Made by a program: the position numbers and the translations under genes. The notes under the pieces are model-generated. The model did not search any database and was not told where the DNA came from. It saw only the letters and a list, made by a program, of their open reading frames with translations. 64,000 bases of DNA from a virus, in IMG/VR virus record IMGVR_UViG_3300007623_000006, positions 47,097 to 111,096 of that record. The stretch is one strand, 5' to 3'. The stretch's first letter is position 1, and each line of letters starts with the position of its first letter. Shown here one piece after another: positions 18,401 through 27,161 of this stretch.

Positions 18401-18749
18401 AAATATCGGTATAAGTTCATTCTCTAATGTTATTGTAAGTCAAACAAATAATGAGATTTCAGAATTAAATTTATCTAAATATTTATCGACAAGTGTTTCA
18501 AATGTAGGTGAACCGTTTAAAATAGACAATGGTATTGTAATCAGTACAATAGGAACTTCTGTACCTGTTATTATTTCTGATTCAATTAATAGTAATAATT
18601 ATAGAGTTTTCCGAACATCAGAAGGAACTGTTTATTCAGAAGTTACAACTGAACCTGTAACGACGAATAATTACTTCTATGATTATGTACAAGATAAGAT
18701 GTATAGGTTAGTGTCTTCTGATGGATACCTTGACCTTATACAAATGTAA
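15417..18749 (+). CDS. large multi-domain structural protein, 1110 aa
   Basis: Residues 55-110 form a coiled coil. Residues about 460-620 look like a LamG/concanavalin-type lectin fold, with strands rich in Y/T and the segment TYVYINGEYVTALYG. Residues about 640-800 carry a loose repeat in which an I-I-S-x(6,8)-V block is followed by a run of N/D-V residues. The C terminus is beta and Asn/Ser-rich. No enzyme motif is seen. A long fibre or receptor-binding structural protein is likely; the lectin-like part could bind surface sugars. It follows the 167-aa gene by one base and is transcribed with the next gene. Confidence 0.65.
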   Translation: MLNIKTSQGFTPPQNIFYKNGEDFLQVKKVFSNPVILERNVLCSCETGTSVLVKQLVGYMNTLLELQKYETPEEQAALQTEIASLSNEIESLKIEQIILNQQIEIIDNNRHLINNVNTTADALEKITKYVLQDDSDPQIAIKIVTGSGTKNPDVQFSPLPDDMFKYEGNYYYIASQSNQTTALQYLTDIFGEGKVSLEVFSSNQITTKIRESLKQYVDINLGSLEKIKNQQIIIDKKIEARKQIISIDPSLETEHTDTFIKEFYEVSSLLEIDSTYSSNLLQNTSLRADNLYNYSRIDTKSPLFPYVYESLNNNASDIQSSINTVKSINISNKISPLSPVQEYTSSDIHEFKFNKLGAYTTGVDSIYIDGVTTLEETNEHTRIISETDDTVHNISTLNINATTDNHVNIVTPVDTYSYYDLGENVTVTSGLVDIISENGDTLYPIEAVNTIAYSGVEESGNLEIDVKSLGSVGTTMPIPSEWGNEFYVSYTIPSSGIDTTSTNYLRLIDRSTNYHIKLAPVRNVEGTYHIVSAILSDSQVSLFGQGYVLNPGDVVTYKLVNVRNTYNSALYSTRTYVYINGEYVTALYGQPDTNFSNVILSHEINTTDRSVIYANGKYINFADSENILSDFRIFNKLEIGLAETNSMSYIISEYGNEVSNVISNVDVSSETEWIIAEVKDYVTTTDLPQVTSIQSKLGEYIISSYSGNVIELIESNVISGTPHDKIISQMGSSVVDLSGDIKTEVNHPELIANIESEIIELQENVKVTIDIPKVISEFDDSVQNLQENVNIVNDPIPFTVYQESVKLNRLTKPSVIPEGIQIHGRVVKNVGELNRIPAITVIPSKIPNYISTQTNMDYIFEIDNNTTTNETKNANIVSQINEASTVRLVSPSMILNSVEKFIAVGKSVNTVNMVENLVDVEQDNNVINNIETKNIDITVNARTLPSDKDVATFAISGSSSNVVDIDSSAFMTPSINTNKIVVQTNDNISDINNDKNIGISSFSNVIVSQTNNEISELNLSKYLSTSVSNVGEPFKIDNGIVISTIGTSVPVIISDSINSNNYRVFRTSEGTVYSEVTTEPVTTNNYFYDYVQDKMYRLVSSDGYLDLIQM

Positions 18750-18760
18750 GGAGCTAAATA

Positions 18761-20086
18761 ATGGCATTTCAAGCAGATGTGTTGGTAGCAAATAAAGTGA
18801 TTTATAAATCAAATGATATATTATCAGGAACTAGAGAAGTATCTCAAATGGTTTCTGATAATCTTGTTATTATTGATAGTGACTCACTTACAGGTACTAA
18901 TGACACTAATACAATAACAAATATTTCTGATGAGATTTTATCAGGAACTTTGTATATCGATGTTACATTAGATATAAATGCTTCATCCGCAGATTACACA
19001 AATGTGATAAAAGTTAATGGATTTAATCCTTCATTTATTGAAAGTAATGATAATACTATTAAATTCATTTCAAATAACACTAATATTAATGCGTTTGAAA
19101 TTATTTCAACTGGTGCTTATACAATAACAGAAGTTAATGTTTCAAGAAATTATAATAATATTAAATTAACTTCTGATTATGTTAGTTTACCATATACATA
19201 TAATAAAGTTAAACAAGAAAACTGGAAAATTATAAGGTCTAGTGCAAAAATAGATTATGACAATTCTTTTACAGAATTATTAAATGTCTCTTTAAATGAA
19301 AATTTATTAACAAATGATGTAACTCTTTTAAAAGGTGATGTCATATCTATTGATAAAGAAACATTTACTTATGTTTCATATATAAATTCATTAGGTGAAG
19401 CAGTATTAGATAATATTAGTAATATTCATGATGGTGTAACTGAAAGTGAATTTACAAAACAAGATGTATATAAAATTAATTTTTTAAAAGATTATAGAGA
19501 TGATACATATGAGTATGGTTTAAAAAGTGCTTTACTTAATCAAGAAGTAAGTGGTAATATAATATATGGTGCTATGGGTGATGAGATTATAGTTGAAGCA
19601 AATGAAGGTGGTCAAATCGTTTTAGGTGAAATGTACACTACTGGTAATTATGGTAGTATAGATGCAACTGACCCATTTGAGATTCATGTAAGTGACGATG
19701 GTACTAATTGGAATAAGGTTTATGAAAATATAGCATTATTACAAACACCTAAAACACATTTTATGTCTGGTAGTGGAAGATATGTTAAGATAGTGTTTAC
19801 AAATGAAACTAACGGTTGGGGAAGAATACAAACAAATTCAGTTAACGGTAAGTTTTGGAATTTAAGTATAGTTCATCCAGAAAGTAAATTATATAAGTTT
19901 TTACCGTCTTTAAGTGTTAATGGGACAAAAGTAATACCGGATTATGTAGATTATTTTAATGATTATTCTATTAAAACTGTAAAGTATCCAATGACAATTA
20001 TTGATGATTTTGAGATTACAATAGATTCAAATCTAATCACTAATATAGAAAATGAACTTTGGTATGAAATTGTGGGGGTAGTATAA
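18761..20086 (+). CDS. structural protein with discoidin-like C-terminal region, 441 aa
   Basis: An adaptor-type N terminus is followed by beta domains. The segment around residues 265-370 (FEIHVSDDGTNWNKVYEN, then YVKIVFTNETNGWGRI) follows the pattern of F5/8-type C (discoidin) carbohydrate-binding modules. A short C-terminal domain ends in WYEIVGVV. It overlaps the next gene by one base. Carbohydrate binding is inferred from the pattern; no catalytic motif is visible. Confidence 0.65.
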   Translation: MAFQADVLVANKVIYKSNDILSGTREVSQMVSDNLVIIDSDSLTGTNDTNTITNISDEILSGTLYIDVTLDINASSADYTNVIKVNGFNPSFIESNDNTIKFISNNTNINAFEIISTGAYTITEVNVSRNYNNIKLTSDYVSLPYTYNKVKQENWKIIRSSAKIDYDNSFTELLNVSLNENLLTNDVTLLKGDVISIDKETFTYVSYINSLGEAVLDNISNIHDGVTESEFTKQDVYKINFLKDYRDDTYEYGLKSALLNQEVSGNIIYGAMGDEIIVEANEGGQIVLGEMYTTGNYGSIDATDPFEIHVSDDGTNWNKVYENIALLQTPKTHFMSGSGRYVKIVFTNETNGWGRIQTNSVNGKFWNLSIVHPESKLYKFLPSLSVNGTKVIPDYVDYFNDYSIKTVKYPMTIIDDFEITIDSNLITNIENELWYEIVGVV

Positions 20087-21063
20087 TGACAAGTGAATTA
20101 ACTAATAGATTATTTAGAGTTGATGAAATTGACCTAAATAGTCTATTATACAACGGAGTTGAAATATCTAATTATAGAATTTCATCTGAAATAGAAAGTG
20201 AGTCATATAGTGATATCGTAGGTGACTATAGAGTAGAAATAACACCAAGTATGTTTGATGAAAATGGTGTTTGTGAGTTTAAAAGAAGTGCATTATTACC
20301 TGATATAAAAGGATATCAGTTTGTGTCTAAAGATACATATGTAACAGCTGATTTAGAAGCTGATATTGACTATTATGTAGCTCCAAATGGTAGTGATACA
20401 AATCATGGTAGGTCAAGAGATTACCCAAAGAGAAGTATAAATACAATTCCAACAGGTTCAAAAATAATGTTACTTAATGGTTCATATAGTGCTACTACAC
20501 TTATGAAAAGAGATACTAATGGTGTAACAGAAACAGAAAGATACTGTACATACACATTAATAGGTGAAACTAAAAATGGTGTTACTGTAAATTGCACTCA
20601 GTATTTTTATGACTCATATTATAATGGTTCTCTTGAAACTACATACAGAGATATGTACAGATTAAATTTATATAACTTTACTATTAGGTTCACTGCTAGT
20701 ACAGGTTATATCAGTTACCCGTATTATTATAATACTGGGGTTTACAGATATATATATTCATATAATATGAGATACATAGCTACTAGTTCTATTAGTATGT
20801 TTACCAGACAAACATCTAGATGGAGAAGTTATGAATATAATTCAACATATGTAAACACTTCTAGAGTATCTTATGGTTACTGGTATAATTATACAGATTC
20901 ACAATATGATTATTCTCCAATTTCTACAAATTATACTCAACCGTTGTTTACTATAAATGGGAATTCAGAAAATGATAATTATTATGATATTAAAGACAAT
21001 AAACTCACTATAAATACAACAAACACAGATTTTAAAAAAATAACTATAGATTTATGGGTATAG
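20086..21063 (+). CDS. tyrosine-rich beta-helix-like structural protein, 325 aa
   Basis: The first 100 residues resemble the N-terminal adaptor of neighbouring proteins. From about residue 95, YYVAPNGSDTNHGRS followed by YPKRSINTI matches the entry of right-handed beta-helix (pectate lyase-like) proteins. The rest is extremely rich in Tyr, Ser and Asn. Polysaccharide-binding or -cleaving tailspikes often have this fold, but no catalytic residues can be assigned. Its start overlaps the preceding stop (TAATG). Confidence 0.65.
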   Translation: MTSELTNRLFRVDEIDLNSLLYNGVEISNYRISSEIESESYSDIVGDYRVEITPSMFDENGVCEFKRSALLPDIKGYQFVSKDTYVTADLEADIDYYVAPNGSDTNHGRSRDYPKRSINTIPTGSKIMLLNGSYSATTLMKRDTNGVTETERYCTYTLIGETKNGVTVNCTQYFYDSYYNGSLETTYRDMYRLNLYNFTIRFTASTGYISYPYYYNTGVYRYIYSYNMRYIATSSISMFTRQTSRWRSYEYNSTYVNTSRVSYGYWYNYTDSQYDYSPISTNYTQPLFTINGNSENDNYYDIKDNKLTINTTNTDFKKITIDLWV

Positions 21064-21072
21064 GAGAATAAA

Positions 21073-21336
21073 ATGAAAATTTCTAAAGTAGGAAAAGAGA
21101 TAAAACCAGGGTTTTACAAATCAACATTTAGGAGTACACCAATAGAAGGTGATACACCTAAAATGAAAATTAGGTATGAAATTGAACAGAAAATATCAGA
21201 TGAAGATTATGACATTTATGATATTGTTGCTGACCTTGCTAATGCATTCAATGAATTAAAAGATGGTGTAACTGATGGTCCTGCTATGGTTAAGTGGAAT
21301 GAAAGACAGTCAGCTATAAAAGAAATCATAAAATAA
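21073..21336 (+). CDS. small module partner protein, 87 aa (paralogue of the gene at 35828)
   Basis: A conserved core of the form F-K/R-S/A-x-G-T-P-K-M-K-I/V-R-Y-x-I-x-Q-x(6)-D and a helical half starting with IVADLANAFNELKDG match the 94-aa protein at 35828-36112, which also sits between two fibre-like genes. The family probably links or chaperones the large appendage proteins beside it. The function is not known. Confidence 0.7.
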   Translation: MKISKVGKEIKPGFYKSTFRSTPIEGDTPKMKIRYEIEQKISDEDYDIYDIVADLANAFNELKDGVTDGPAMVKWNERQSAIKEIIK

Positions 21337-21346
21337 GGTTGTTAAA

Positions 21347-22093
21347 ATGTCAACTTTAAAAGTAAACCAGATAAATTTAAAAAAACTTATTATTTCTGGT
21401 AAAGAATATAGACCAATTTCAAATGATACAATTACATCTGATACATTTTTAAGCGACTATAAAATTATTAAAACTGATTATGATTTATTTGAGAATGGAA
21501 TATATACATATAATATAGACAGAGGTTCAGAAGATTTAGATATATTAAGATATATTATCAAGACCACAAATTATATACAAGAGTATGATGTTACATATAT
21601 AGATGACTATACATTTAGTTTTGATAATACATATATGGTATTAGAAAAAGATATGTATTTGTATGCTGACTATGGATTGAATAGAATTAAAGAAATTGAT
21701 GTAGATGGTAATATAAGTACGGTTACTCTATATGAAAAAGTTAACCAAAAATATAATATAATAGAGCCTGTATTTGAACCTTTAGTTGATGGTAAAAGAC
21801 AATCTGTTGTAAACATTTACAGAGATACTGATTACATATATGTTATGTATGATTTTTCTTATTCTACTATAACCAACAGTTTTAGTGTAACAACTACAGA
21901 AAATTTTTATAGATTTGAGTTAGATTTATATTCAGTTATAGATGAAACTAGATTAACTGTTCAATGGAACGATATTATAAATAATGATAATATAGATATA
22001 ACATCTTCTATTCTTGTTGGGAATGAATATGTTATATTACAAAACGGACAAAAATTAACACTGGATGAAACATCTAAGTGGTTAGTAAATTAA
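21347..22093 (+). CDS. structural protein, 248 aa
   Basis: An all-beta acidic protein whose opening (a Q-I-N-L-K-K-L-I-I-x-G segment) resembles the adaptor starts of the 325-aa and 441-aa proteins upstream. It is rich in Tyr and Asp, with no cysteine or enzyme motif. It follows the 87-aa partner by ten bases. Tail or baseplate appendage is the best guess. Confidence 0.6.
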   Translation: MSTLKVNQINLKKLIISGKEYRPISNDTITSDTFLSDYKIIKTDYDLFENGIYTYNIDRGSEDLDILRYIIKTTNYIQEYDVTYIDDYTFSFDNTYMVLEKDMYLYADYGLNRIKEIDVDGNISTVTLYEKVNQKYNIIEPVFEPLVDGKRQSVVNIYRDTDYIYVMYDFSYSTITNSFSVTTTENFYRFELDLYSVIDETRLTVQWNDIINNDNIDITSSILVGNEYVILQNGQKLTLDETSKWLVN

Positions 22094-22103
22094 GGGGTAG
22101 AAT

Positions 22104-22355
22104 ATGAAGAATTTTGCAGTAGATACACAACTTGAAACTATTGAATTGGGTAATGATTCGTTACAATTTCATGAAATGGTTAAAATGGTTGACGGTAAAC
22201 TGATGACAGTTAATGGTAATACAATAATTATAAACAGTTTAATTCAGGACAGACTTAGTGTAAGTGATGATGGTACAACATTACTTTTTGATGGTGCACC
22301 TATAAAAGCAGAATTAAGTGCTGCTGAAATACTTGCAGATTTACCACAAGCCTAG
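22104..22355 (+). CDS. small unknown structural-region protein, 83 aa
   Basis: Not recognised. Short beta-type protein with a repeated hydrophobic-polar pattern and a C-terminal helix ending in ILADLPQA. It has a good ribosome binding site (GGGG at 22094-22097) and sits 11 bases after the previous stop, so it is co-transcribed. Confidence 0.65.
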   Translation: MKNFAVDTQLETIELGNDSLQFHEMVKMVDGKLMTVNGNTIIINSLIQDRLSVSDDGTTLLFDGAPIKAELSAAEILADLPQA

Positions 22356-22366
22356 GAGGATTATAA

Positions 22367-22624
22367 ATGTCAATTGATAGAAAATCTGAAGTTGTTTTCA
22401 ATGAGAATGGTGTTAAATTTGTAAAAAACACATTTGTTGATGCACCGAAGAATTACACAAGAAAAGAAGCTAGAAAGAGAAAGGGTATGTTAGATACATA
22501 TTCTATCGAACAACAGCTTAATGTTATGAGAAAGGCAATTTTAACGATTGCTGAAAACGAAAATATAGATTTACCTGAACTTGAAGCAATTGAAAATCTT
22601 GCTACAGAACTTGGTATTAAATAA
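22367..22624 (+). CDS. small helical protein, 85 aa
   Basis: Not recognised. The N-terminal third is beta-like and basic (NYTRKEARKRKG); the remainder is a leucine-rich helix pair (IEQQLNVMRKAILTIAE, then acidic). The stop overlaps the late promoter variant that precedes the A/B array, so it closes the preceding operon. AGGAGG precedes the ATG. Confidence 0.65.
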   Translation: MSIDRKSEVVFNENGVKFVKNTFVDAPKNYTRKEARKRKGMLDTYSIEQQLNVMRKAILTIAENENIDLPELEAIENLATELGIK

Positions 22625-22627
22625 ATA
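22620..22627 (+). promoter_or_regulatory. late promoter variant AATAAATA before the A/B array
   Basis: AATAAATA overlapping the stop of the 85-aa gene, 27 bases before the first A-family gene. It is the only such motif in the first seven kilobases of the array, so it may drive all ten genes up to 29.9 kb. Confidence 0.5.
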
Positions 22628-22654
22628 TAATAGATTAAATAGGAGAAAATAAAA

Positions 22655-23170
22655 ATGAAAATTTCTAACTTTTTTGGAATTAGTTATCACTTTACACCTA
22701 GAGTGTTAAGTAATATTAACGAAACTACTGCAAGTCTTGTAGAGACTGTTACACAAGAGGGTAATAAGATTTTATTCTTTGACGGTGATATGCCAGCTGA
22801 TGATGATTTATATGGTATTTTAAATGAAATTCAATTAAGAGAAGCATACACACCAATAATGGAAGTGACTGATTTACAGTTTACATATACATATACAAAA
22901 TCAACAAAGAAAAAACTGATTAAAAAATTACCAGTTGATGCATTAGATTTAGTATTTACAGGTGATGGTACAATTGGTTGGGCTGCAGTTATTTTAACAG
23001 GTGATGGAAGTGTATCTGACGATATTATTTTATTTACTGATTCAATTGGTCAATGGGGTGATGATAATATGCCTATTATTATCGACAAATACACTGGTGT
23101 AACTGGTGATAAAAATGTATTTAAAGATTTCTCATTAATCTTAAGAGATACATCAAATAACGAAGCATAA
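22655..23170 (+). CDS. A-family array protein A1, 171 aa
   Basis: First of five paralogues (22655, 24000, 25458, 26598, 31885). Shared features are an N-terminal F-x-G-x(3)-F-x-P segment, a strand F-F-x-G-x(2)-P followed by L-Y-x-I, a central DGTIGWAAVIL-type strand, a F/Y-T/S-DSIG motif and an end of the form LKDF-x-L-x-L-x-D. The fold looks like one compact beta domain. No known family was recognised. Each of the first three copies and the last is followed directly by a B-family gene. Probably a virion component; the role is unknown. Confidence 0.75.
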   Translation: MKISNFFGISYHFTPRVLSNINETTASLVETVTQEGNKILFFDGDMPADDDLYGILNEIQLREAYTPIMEVTDLQFTYTYTKSTKKKLIKKLPVDALDLVFTGDGTIGWAAVILTGDGSVSDDIILFTDSIGQWGDDNMPIIIDKYTGVTGDKNVFKDFSLILRDTSNNEA

Positions 23171-23181
23171 GGAGTCACAAA

Positions 23182-23970
23182 ATGAAAGTATTAGTAAACA
23201 AGACATTTAACACTGAATATTTTTCAGAGTATTTAAATACAACATTAAAACCAAATTCAAAGGTATTTTCTTCAGGTGAGTTTAAAATATATGATAACGC
23301 AACTACAGGAACAACAGTTGTAGACGGAGTTTTTCCTCAAGTATTATTCGCACCTCAATCTTATTTAGATATTATTGATGCATTAAATACAGCTTCATAT
23401 AATAATACATTAGACCTAGCAGGTTTATCATTTGATTTAGTTATAAACACATTATACGCAACAGACAGAACATCAAGAAATTATATGATTGATTACTTAT
23501 TAGGTTTAGGTTTATGTAGTGCAACACAAGCATCACAAGCAAAAAACTTAGTTTCTGTTTTAGGTTCTTTTGACCCTGCAAATATTTTAGTAGAATACAA
23601 CTCAGTTGATGATGTATATTCTTATTCATTTAATACACCAGTTGAATTATTACAGCCGTATGATGTTTCTAACAATGTTGGTGAAAGTGGATTATCAGAA
23701 AAATTATATTTAGTGATGTTAACTCAAATATCTACTGCATATGGTGATGTTCTTAATGTTAATGGTGGAACTGGTTCATATTCTCCTGTTCATAAATTCT
23801 ATAACCCAGTTTTAGACACAACTGTATTACAGTCATCTTATATTGCAACAGAATTAGGTGATATTAATGACACTGAATCAAACCCAGATTTAAAATATGA
23901 CCATATGGATAAAATTGATTATATAGATAGTTTTAGAATGAGATTCAAACTTCCAAGAGTTATCGCATAA
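23182..23970 (+). CDS. B-family array protein B1, 262 aa
   Basis: First of seven B-family paralogues. All begin with a short strand of the form x-V/I-N-K-x-F-N-x-x-Y/F-L, have a helical middle with a L-x-x-G-x-x-T/S-x-x-E/Q-A motif, and end with Y-I/V-A-x-x-(8-15)-D-Y-I-D-x-F-x-(5)-L-P-R/K-x-I. B1 shows the ending DYIDSFRMRFKLPRVIA. No catalytic pattern or signal peptide is visible. It starts 11 bases after A1, so the A and B products may act as a pair. Confidence 0.75.
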   Translation: MKVLVNKTFNTEYFSEYLNTTLKPNSKVFSSGEFKIYDNATTGTTVVDGVFPQVLFAPQSYLDIIDALNTASYNNTLDLAGLSFDLVINTLYATDRTSRNYMIDYLLGLGLCSATQASQAKNLVSVLGSFDPANILVEYNSVDDVYSYSFNTPVELLQPYDVSNNVGESGLSEKLYLVMLTQISTAYGDVLNVNGGTGSYSPVHKFYNPVLDTTVLQSSYIATELGDINDTESNPDLKYDHMDKIDYIDSFRMRFKLPRVIA

Positions 23971-23999
23971 TAGCGACAAACTCTTAGGAGGGTTTAATT

Positions 24000-24500
24000 A
24001 TGGAAATAATAAACGGATATAATGGTGGCTTAAGAGTTACTCCACAAGATTGTTATGTTAGTTCAAATAATTTTGAAACATATAATGTATCTGGTGGTAG
24101 TAATAAGATTTATTTTTTTACTGATAAAAGTATAATTGATAATAATGTATTATACAATATAAACGATGAAGCTGATTTATTAAGTACATTCTCTGAAAAT
24201 TATGTTGGTTCTATTACAGGTTTTGGTTTAGATTTTTTATATAATACTAGTTTAAAGAAGAGAATAATTAAACAAAATCCTATTGATGCATTAAGATTTA
24301 CAAACGAAATAAATGGAACAATAGAATGGTGTGCTATAAGAGTAGCTACTGGTAAGTTTATTTTTTCTGATGAAATTGGTACATTTGATGTACCGTCATC
24401 TGTTAATTTAAATCAAACAAATGTAACTGCCGGTGATGAAAGTATAATGAATAGTCTAAAGTTTGAAATAAGAGATTTATCTGATGGAGAGTTGGTATGA
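24000..24500 (+). CDS. A-family array protein A2, 166 aa
   Basis: The most diverged A copy. It keeps the central strand (IDALRFTNEINGTIEWCAI) and the SDEIG variant of the DSIG motif, and ends with LKFEIRDLSDGELV. The N-terminal F-x-G-x-x-F-x-P segment is altered to YNGGLRVTP. AGGAGG precedes the ATG. The stop overlaps the B2 start (ATGA), so pairing is tight. Confidence 0.7.
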   Translation: MEIINGYNGGLRVTPQDCYVSSNNFETYNVSGGSNKIYFFTDKSIIDNNVLYNINDEADLLSTFSENYVGSITGFGLDFLYNTSLKKRIIKQNPIDALRFTNEINGTIEWCAIRVATGKFIFSDEIGTFDVPSSVNLNQTNVTAGDESIMNSLKFEIRDLSDGELV

Positions 24501-25447
24501 TTAGTATTAATAAAAATTTAGATTTACTTAACTCTGAATATGTATTTCAAAAGAACTCTATTGGAATGGATTATTATGATTATCCTAATAATATAAAGTT
24601 TACAACATTTAAAGAGTTTAGATTTAGAGGGTATTATATTGGAGGTTCGTCTTCATCTTCAATGGCAGGTTCAAGTGTATCAATGACAGTTAGTGGCTTA
24701 AATGTACATACCAATGAATGGGAATCAATTGCTGCTTGTGTATATGTTTACACTCTAGTTTCAAACGCGTGGGGAGTATATTTTTATTTAAATGGTTCTA
24801 GACAAGGAACTAACACTGTTAAAAATGAAAATGGTAGAATTATGTGTGGGACTGTAGACTTGGGTAGTGTTGAGGATTATTCTGAATATAAAGCATCTAT
24901 ATCTTCTTCTAAGGGATATGTAGGTTTAAGTTATTTTGACGCTATTGCTGGTAATGTATCATCATTTATTTGCAATCAATCTACATTGAGTATGTTAGAA
25001 TCACTTAATACTAAATTATACCAAGGAAATGTTGAAAATTATAGTACAAAATTCATACAAGATAATGATATTATAAAAGAATCTATGTTACAGAATGGTG
25101 ATTTGTCTGAAGAAGATAATAATTCTATAAAAATTTATAAAAAGAATGTTAATTTAATACATGAATTTGACTCGGACAATTGTTCTAATAAATTGATACT
25201 ACCTACCCCTCTTTTGCTTGACGTTACATATATTGAATCTGATGGACCATTTTATTTAATTTATTTAGTTCCAAAAACTATAATTAGAGAAGATAATAGT
25301 GAGAGTATAACTCACTTAAGTTATATGAAATTTAAAATTGGTTCAATTGATGACGATACGGCCGATATAAAATTAGATTATATAAATATAATAGATATGA
25401 TAGATAAACTTTCAATGAATGTTAAACTATCAAACATAATAAATTAG
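24497..25447 (+). CDS. B-family array protein B2, 316 aa
   Basis: Diverged and longer B copy. The N-terminal strand is ISINKNLDLLNSEYVF; residues 45-140 hold an extra Ser/Gly-rich beta segment not seen in B1. The C-terminal end (YMKFKIGSIDDD, then DYINIIDMIDKLSMNVKLSNII) keeps the family pattern. It overlaps A2 by four bases. Confidence 0.7.
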   Translation: MISINKNLDLLNSEYVFQKNSIGMDYYDYPNNIKFTTFKEFRFRGYYIGGSSSSSMAGSSVSMTVSGLNVHTNEWESIAACVYVYTLVSNAWGVYFYLNGSRQGTNTVKNENGRIMCGTVDLGSVEDYSEYKASISSSKGYVGLSYFDAIAGNVSSFICNQSTLSMLESLNTKLYQGNVENYSTKFIQDNDIIKESMLQNGDLSEEDNNSIKIYKKNVNLIHEFDSDNCSNKLILPTPLLLDVTYIESDGPFYLIYLVPKTIIREDNSESITHLSYMKFKIGSIDDDTADIKLDYINIIDMIDKLSMNVKLSNIIN

Positions 25448-25457
25448 GAGAGAATTT

Positions 25458-25967
25458 ATGAGAGTATTAAACTTTTATGGTACAACATCGTGTTTTGTAC
25501 CACAGAAAAATTCTTCTCTGCCGTTAGTAGAAGTAAACGCTACATATACAGGGAACAAAATGGTATTCTTTAAGGGTACTATTCCTTCGGTAGATGAATT
25601 GTATGAAATAATGTCAGAGGATGAACTAAGAATTACATATGGAGCAGATATAGTTGCAGATATTGATGGTCTTGAGTTTTCATACACACAAGATAATACA
25701 AATTTAAGAAGAACTATTGCTAAAAAAGCAGATGTTAAAGATTTACCTTACTTACAAGACGGTACAATCACATGGTGTGCAATTATTTTAAGAGAAGATG
25801 TTGCTACTACAGGAAAAAGTGCTATAATATATACTGACAGTATAGGTCTTAGAGAACAAGATGATAAATTTATTACACTTGAATCTATTACAGGTTTAGC
25901 AAATGGTACAAACTTATTAAGAGACTTTTCTATGATATTAACTGAAAAGTCAACTATGGAGTCATAA
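25458..25967 (+). CDS. A-family array protein A3, 169 aa
   Basis: A typical A copy with NFYGTTSCFVPQ at the start, FFKGTIPSVDELYEI, DGTITWCAIIL, YTDSIGL and LLRDFSMILTEKS in the family order. One base separates its stop from B3. No additional domain is present. Confidence 0.75.
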   Translation: MRVLNFYGTTSCFVPQKNSSLPLVEVNATYTGNKMVFFKGTIPSVDELYEIMSEDELRITYGADIVADIDGLEFSYTQDNTNLRRTIAKKADVKDLPYLQDGTITWCAIILREDVATTGKSAIIYTDSIGLREQDDKFITLESITGLANGTNLLRDFSMILTEKSTMES

Positions 25968-25968
25968 T

Positions 25969-26583
25969 ATGTTAGCAGTAAATAAATTTTTTAATAATAA
26001 TTATAATAAAGTTTTATTAACACATTTTGTTGATAATAATGTGTCTGATGGTATGTATCTAGTTACAGGTGAATTTCTTGACATGATAGATTTGTTAAAT
26101 TCTACTGAATATAATACTGGATTTACAAGTGAGCATGGTACTCTTGTTCAAGTAATTGAAGGTTTATTTAGAGGAAATATAACAGCTCAACAAATGTTAG
26201 ATGAAGGTCATATAACAGATACTGATGGAATTCAAAGAAGACAATTTGCTGGTTACAGTAGTTCTTATAAAACTACATTATATGACGACAATGACGGTGT
26301 TATGAAAATAGTATACACACAGCCATTATCAATCACACCAGGTTTTTATAGAAACGAAGTTGACGGAACTGTTAATAGTGATTTATATATTGTATTCTTT
26401 AATAATACTACTTGTAGTTACTATAAACCAAGTGATAATTCAAACAGAATTATGACATCATATGTTGCATTTAGTGTTACAGAACAAGGTATGGGTGGTG
26501 ATATTGAACTAGACCATACAGATTTAATTGATTATTTGGATGCATTTGAAATTCAAGTTGCATTACCAAAAGAAATAGTATAA
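25969..26583 (+). CDS. B-family array protein B3, 204 aa
   Basis: The shortest B copy; it lacks much of the N-terminal half found in B4-B6. It has the AVNKFFNNNYNKVLL start, the helical middle, a segment with SDLYIVFF and the ending YVAFSVTEQGMGGDIELD then DYLDAFEIQVALPKEIV. The compact size shows which parts are core to the family. Confidence 0.75.
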   Translation: MLAVNKFFNNNYNKVLLTHFVDNNVSDGMYLVTGEFLDMIDLLNSTEYNTGFTSEHGTLVQVIEGLFRGNITAQQMLDEGHITDTDGIQRRQFAGYSSSYKTTLYDDNDGVMKIVYTQPLSITPGFYRNEVDGTVNSDLYIVFFNNTTCSYYKPSDNSNRIMTSYVAFSVTEQGMGGDIELDHTDLIDYLDAFEIQVALPKEIV

Positions 26584-26597
26584 GAGGAGTTTTATAA

Positions 26598-27149
26598 ATG
26601 AAAGCAAGTAATATTTTTGGAATGGCGTTTCACTTTATGCCAAGAGATTTGAGTGCAAGAAGTTCAGATACTGAAATTAGAAGAGGTGAAAATATAGTTA
26701 CACAAAATAATGTAATTTATCTTATGACAGGTGTTATGCCAGATACTGATACTTTATATGATATTAATAATATGGATGAGTTTGAGGCTGCATATGGTTC
26801 ACAACAAATTTCTAAATTTGAAGATAATGAGTTCACTTATTATTATGATAGATTAAAAAAGATTAGAACTATTCAAAAAACAGTTGACGCATTAAATTTT
26901 ACACACGATGTAGATGGTGCTGTTACATGGTTTGCAGTTAAGATGACAGATGTAGATGGTGTTCAGTACGCTGAAGATGGTGTGACTGAAGAACAAACAT
27001 TTATATTTAGTGACAGTGTTGGTACATGGTTAGATACTGATAGAGCAATGGTGCTTTCAAATAAAGAATCACAAGTTGCTGGTTCTGAAAATATTTTAAA
27101 AGATTTCGTATTAGTTATTCAGGATAAATTAACTGACGAAACTGTATAA
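26598..27149 (+). CDS. A-family array protein A4, 183 aa
   Basis: A longer A copy with NIFGMAFHFMPRDLS, MTGVMPDTDTLYDI, DGAVTWFAVKM, FSDSVGTW and LKDFVLVIQDKLTDE in order. The extra 12 or so residues lie between the central strand and the DSVG motif. It is followed by three consecutive B genes rather than one. Confidence 0.75.
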   Translation: MKASNIFGMAFHFMPRDLSARSSDTEIRRGENIVTQNNVIYLMTGVMPDTDTLYDINNMDEFEAAYGSQQISKFEDNEFTYYYDRLKKIRTIQKTVDALNFTHDVDGAVTWFAVKMTDVDGVQYAEDGVTEEQTFIFSDSVGTWLDTDRAMVLSNKESQVAGSENILKDFVLVIQDKLTDETV

Positions 27150-27161
27150 TAGGAGTTAATT